Origin: Flavobacteriales bacterium
GTDB taxonomy: Bacteria; Bacteroidota; Bacteroidia; NORP154
Reading direction: 5' to 3'
Assembly: GCA_012965625.1 (NCBI GenBank)
Contig: DTSC01000467.1
Location: 1-6,419 of the forward strand
DNA length: 6,419 bases
Under the pieces are notes generated by a model that made no database searches, was not told the origin of the DNA, and saw only the letters and a program-made list of their open reading frames with translations. The translations under genes and the position numbers were made by a program. Within the stretch, counting starts at the first letter, position 1, and each line of letters begins with the position of its first letter. Shown here piece by piece: positions 6,101 through 6,419 of the stretch.

Positions 6101-6323
6101 CCCGAATCCTTCAAATGGAATAATTAACATTAAAGTAGAAGCCAGCACGGATGAGGATTTTACCTTCAAGGTAATGAACCTAAGAGGGCAGGTAGTTCAT
6201 GAAGGGATGGGATCAGATGGCTTAGGTGCCCGTATTGATCTTGCCGACCAACCTAAAGGTATTTATTTTATCCAGGTAGTAGCTGGTACCAAGGCTATGA
6301 CCAGGAAAGTAGTTATACAATAA
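3189..6323 (+). CDS. secreted M43-type metalloprotease with MAM-like, LRR, GEVED/dockerin-like and T9SS sorting domains
   Basis: Predicted zinc endopeptidase exported by T9SS, 1044 residues. The signal peptide is about 1-29 (LISIFLLIKVGYGQ). The pappalysin-like M43 catalytic domain (about 75-302) has zinc-site HEMGHYFALYH (His195, Glu196, His199, His205), the family-typical DDVCDTPADP (229-238) and Met-turn NIMSYS (Met271). Next come a MAM-like binding domain (313-472) and a leucine-rich-repeat block (about 478-700). A GEVED domain (724-945; starts YCQSYA, ends YGEVEDYTVEI) is interrupted at about 814-896 by a dockerin-like pair of calcium loops, DANNDGQVNVSD and DVNDDGVINITD. The type A sorting domain is 966-1044 (FPNPSNG to VVIQ). 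The position normally Gly in HExxHxxGxxH is Ala202. ATG 3189 is chosen for the signal peptide and AAGG just upstream. The stop lies 12 bases from the convergent mnmE stop. Substrate is unknown; matrix or prey protein degradation is inference. Confidence 0.9.
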   Translation: MKTKTTTNVKTIYFTLISIFLLIKVGYGQTIVQTKSSFGNEGCGTIITQQQINYLDKTRKQRQNYQIQRFAKMNIVQVPIQCHVVRTDLGTGGLTPSEILDAINTMNSYYVNVNIEFYQISPINYIDNSNYFDFEINQEADVCDPNDVPNVINIYFFNTVTQGGFDYCGYAYLPPSVDRIVMKNSCAMNGSTLTHEMGHYFALYHTHGKSNFIKTDELVDGSNCTVAGDDVCDTPADPKLSGLVDDVSCLYLGAETDDNGDLYSPDPTNIMSYSKKHCRTTLTAGQYNRVGYSLAFDRNYLVGNVGGTCPAFTNAPYQESFEGGLGDWIQDADDDMDWVNHTGQTATASTGPTAAVDGQYYMYIESSHPNHPNKTAGLISPCIDLGFDSELSFQYHMYGSGTGGLSVDVSTDYGLTWVPLWLISGDQGNIWHAQTVDLSAFTNDIVKFRITANTTNSELGDIAIDKVQINGSGPTTAIPDPNFEQALIDLGYEIGTPDGSVPTAHISSVTFLDVANKNIADLTGIQDFTDLLYLDCYDNQLSSLDLSNNQALINLDCSHNQLTSLDVSQNNFLSILDCSHNQLTSLDLSQNPFLYELRCRNNQLTSLDLSGATFLTELYCRDNLLTSLNVNTNAVLEELNCSDNELTSLNVSQNSALVKLVCDNNQLFSLDLRNGNNQNLTDFFCWINPDLTCINVDDVSWANANWTMGIPFNTVFSTNCPGTYCQSYATQAWFYIDSIGLGGINNKSGDDGGYGDYTHLSTPIADGMLISVVPGSQFAPPVQVLFTNVWIDFNQDGDFDDNGELIIQKEQKMFLRGDANNDGQVNVSDMIYIYNFLFQGTGALVNPDAADVNDDGVINITDGVYLANFLFAGTVSALPQPFPTIGMDPTADNLGNDVFGTINIPAGANLGATIMRIQTKLGGFASSGCEVFTYGEVEDYTVEIVSSNKMIAGDDENILEENENNWVVKTFPNPSNGIINIKVEASTDEDFTFKVMNLRGQVVHEGMGSDGLGARIDLADQPKGIYFIQVVAGTKAMTRKVVIQ
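4779..5258 (+). repeat. leucine-rich repeat coding array, 21-residue units, with a 36-bp exact DNA repeat
   Basis: Seven or so units of 21 codons encode the pattern L..LDCS.NQLTSLDLS.N within the protease gene (residues about 531-690). Two neighbouring units share 36 identical bases, 4851-4886 and 4914-4949, exactly 63 bases apart. This points to a fairly recent unit duplication or gene conversion. Outer units are more diverged. Such LRRs in Bacteroidota secreted proteins usually serve protein binding. Units could be gained or lost in frame by slippage. Confidence 0.8.
5628..5876 (+). other. dockerin-like calcium-binding module inserted in the GEVED domain
   Basis: Residues 814-896 (FLRGDANNDGQVNVSD to GMDPTADNLG) form two F-hand-like calcium loops, each followed by a hydrophobic helix ending in NFLF. 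This follows the FxRGDxNxDG...GxDPTxDxLG dockerin-like pattern often found in marine Planctomycetes-type and related proteins. It begins right after the GEVED segment ending IIQKEQKM, and the remaining GEVED strands resume at DVFGTINIPAGA. All calcium-liganding positions of both loops are present. Confidence 0.65.
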
Positions 6324-6334
6324 CAAAAGTACTC

Positions 6335-6353
6335 TCTACTTCCCGATGCAGAA
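6335..6353 (-). other. attachment-type sequence at the 3' end of mnmE
   Basis: The last 18 bases of mnmE (complement of 6336-6353, TTCTGCATCGGGAAGTAG) correspond to the position of the attB site used by SGI1-family islands at mnmE (trmE/thdF). Sixteen bases, 6335-6350, recur exactly at 2753-2768 in the same orientation, and a diverged form occurs at 599-613. This is the mnmE-proximal boundary of the proposed inserted segments. That a recombinase acts here is inferred. Confidence 0.65.
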
Positions 6354-6419
6354 CCTCGAGAATATATTCCCCAGGATCTCGTCGTTGGTCACCTCACCGG
6401 TGATCTCGCCCAAATGTGC
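6336..6419 (-). CDS. mnmE: tRNA-modification GTPase MnmE, C-terminal 27 residues, cut by the window edge
   Basis: The minus-strand frame entering from the right edge encodes a tail with LGEITGEV, NDEILGNIF and SRFCIGK-stop, the highly conserved C-terminus of MnmE (TrmE, ThdF). MnmE works with MnmG in the cytoplasm to add the (carboxy)aminomethyl group at C5 of wobble uridine 34 in certain tRNAs. The Cys of the CxGK ending is its conserved C-terminal cysteine. The GTPase and tetrahydrofolate-binding domains lie outside the window. The gene keeps an intact end despite lying at the proposed integration site, as expected when an island restores the 3' codons. It converges on the protease gene with 12 bases between the stops and no visible terminator. 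Confidence 0.93.
   Translation of the reverse strand, partial: AHLGEITGEVTNDEILGNIFSRFCIGK

Overview
The window looks like a Bacteroidota genome, probably a Flavobacteriales-type member. Both large genes carry an N-terminal signal peptide and a C-terminal type A sorting domain of the type IX secretion system (T9SS), a system confined to this phylum. Both also have a TAnnTTTG-like -7 element typical of the phylum upstream. The phylum assignment is firm; anything finer is a guess.

Layout from left to right. Positions 1-308 (minus) hold the N-terminal third or so of a voltage-gated ion channel. Positions 309-598 show no gene. A near-identical repeat follows at 599-683 and recurs at 2754-2838. 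Positions 781-2580 (minus) encode a 599-residue T9SS-exported protein with a PCMD-like N-terminal domain, three SprB repeats, a PKD-like domain and a sorting domain. Positions 2581-2931 hold its promoter and the second repeat copy. Positions 2932-3099 (minus) are a broken-off T9SS sorting domain closely related to that of the 781-2580 gene. Positions 3189-6323 (plus) encode a 1044-residue secreted M43-type metalloprotease with MAM-like, leucine-rich-repeat, GEVED and dockerin-like domains and a sorting domain. Positions 6336-6419 (minus) are the last 27 codons of mnmE, the tRNA-modification GTPase, ending in FCIGK.

The main result is that the two repeat copies each begin with the last codons of mnmE (TGC ATC GGK AAG TAR, C-I-G-K-stop), in the same orientation as the real mnmE end at 6336. 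The 3' end of mnmE is a known chromosomal attachment site, used for example by SGI1-family islands. The window is therefore best read as an mnmE-targeted integration hotspot with three direct att-like sites. These delimit two compact segments of about 2.2 and 3.6 kb, each carrying one T9SS-secreted surface or extracellular protein and no integrase. The left ends of the two segments are homologous: the att-like core, short TTACAGAA-type motifs, a diverged spacer and a minus-strand sorting domain. Their right ends are unrelated. This suggests accretion of secreted-protein cargo next to mnmE by an integrase acting from elsewhere. That mechanism is inference; the repeats and the match to the mnmE end are read directly.

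The two intact cargo genes are divergent, with the remnant between them, and nothing shows that they work together beyond sharing the secretion route. One looks like a surface or adhesin-type protein and the other like a secreted protease with several binding modules.
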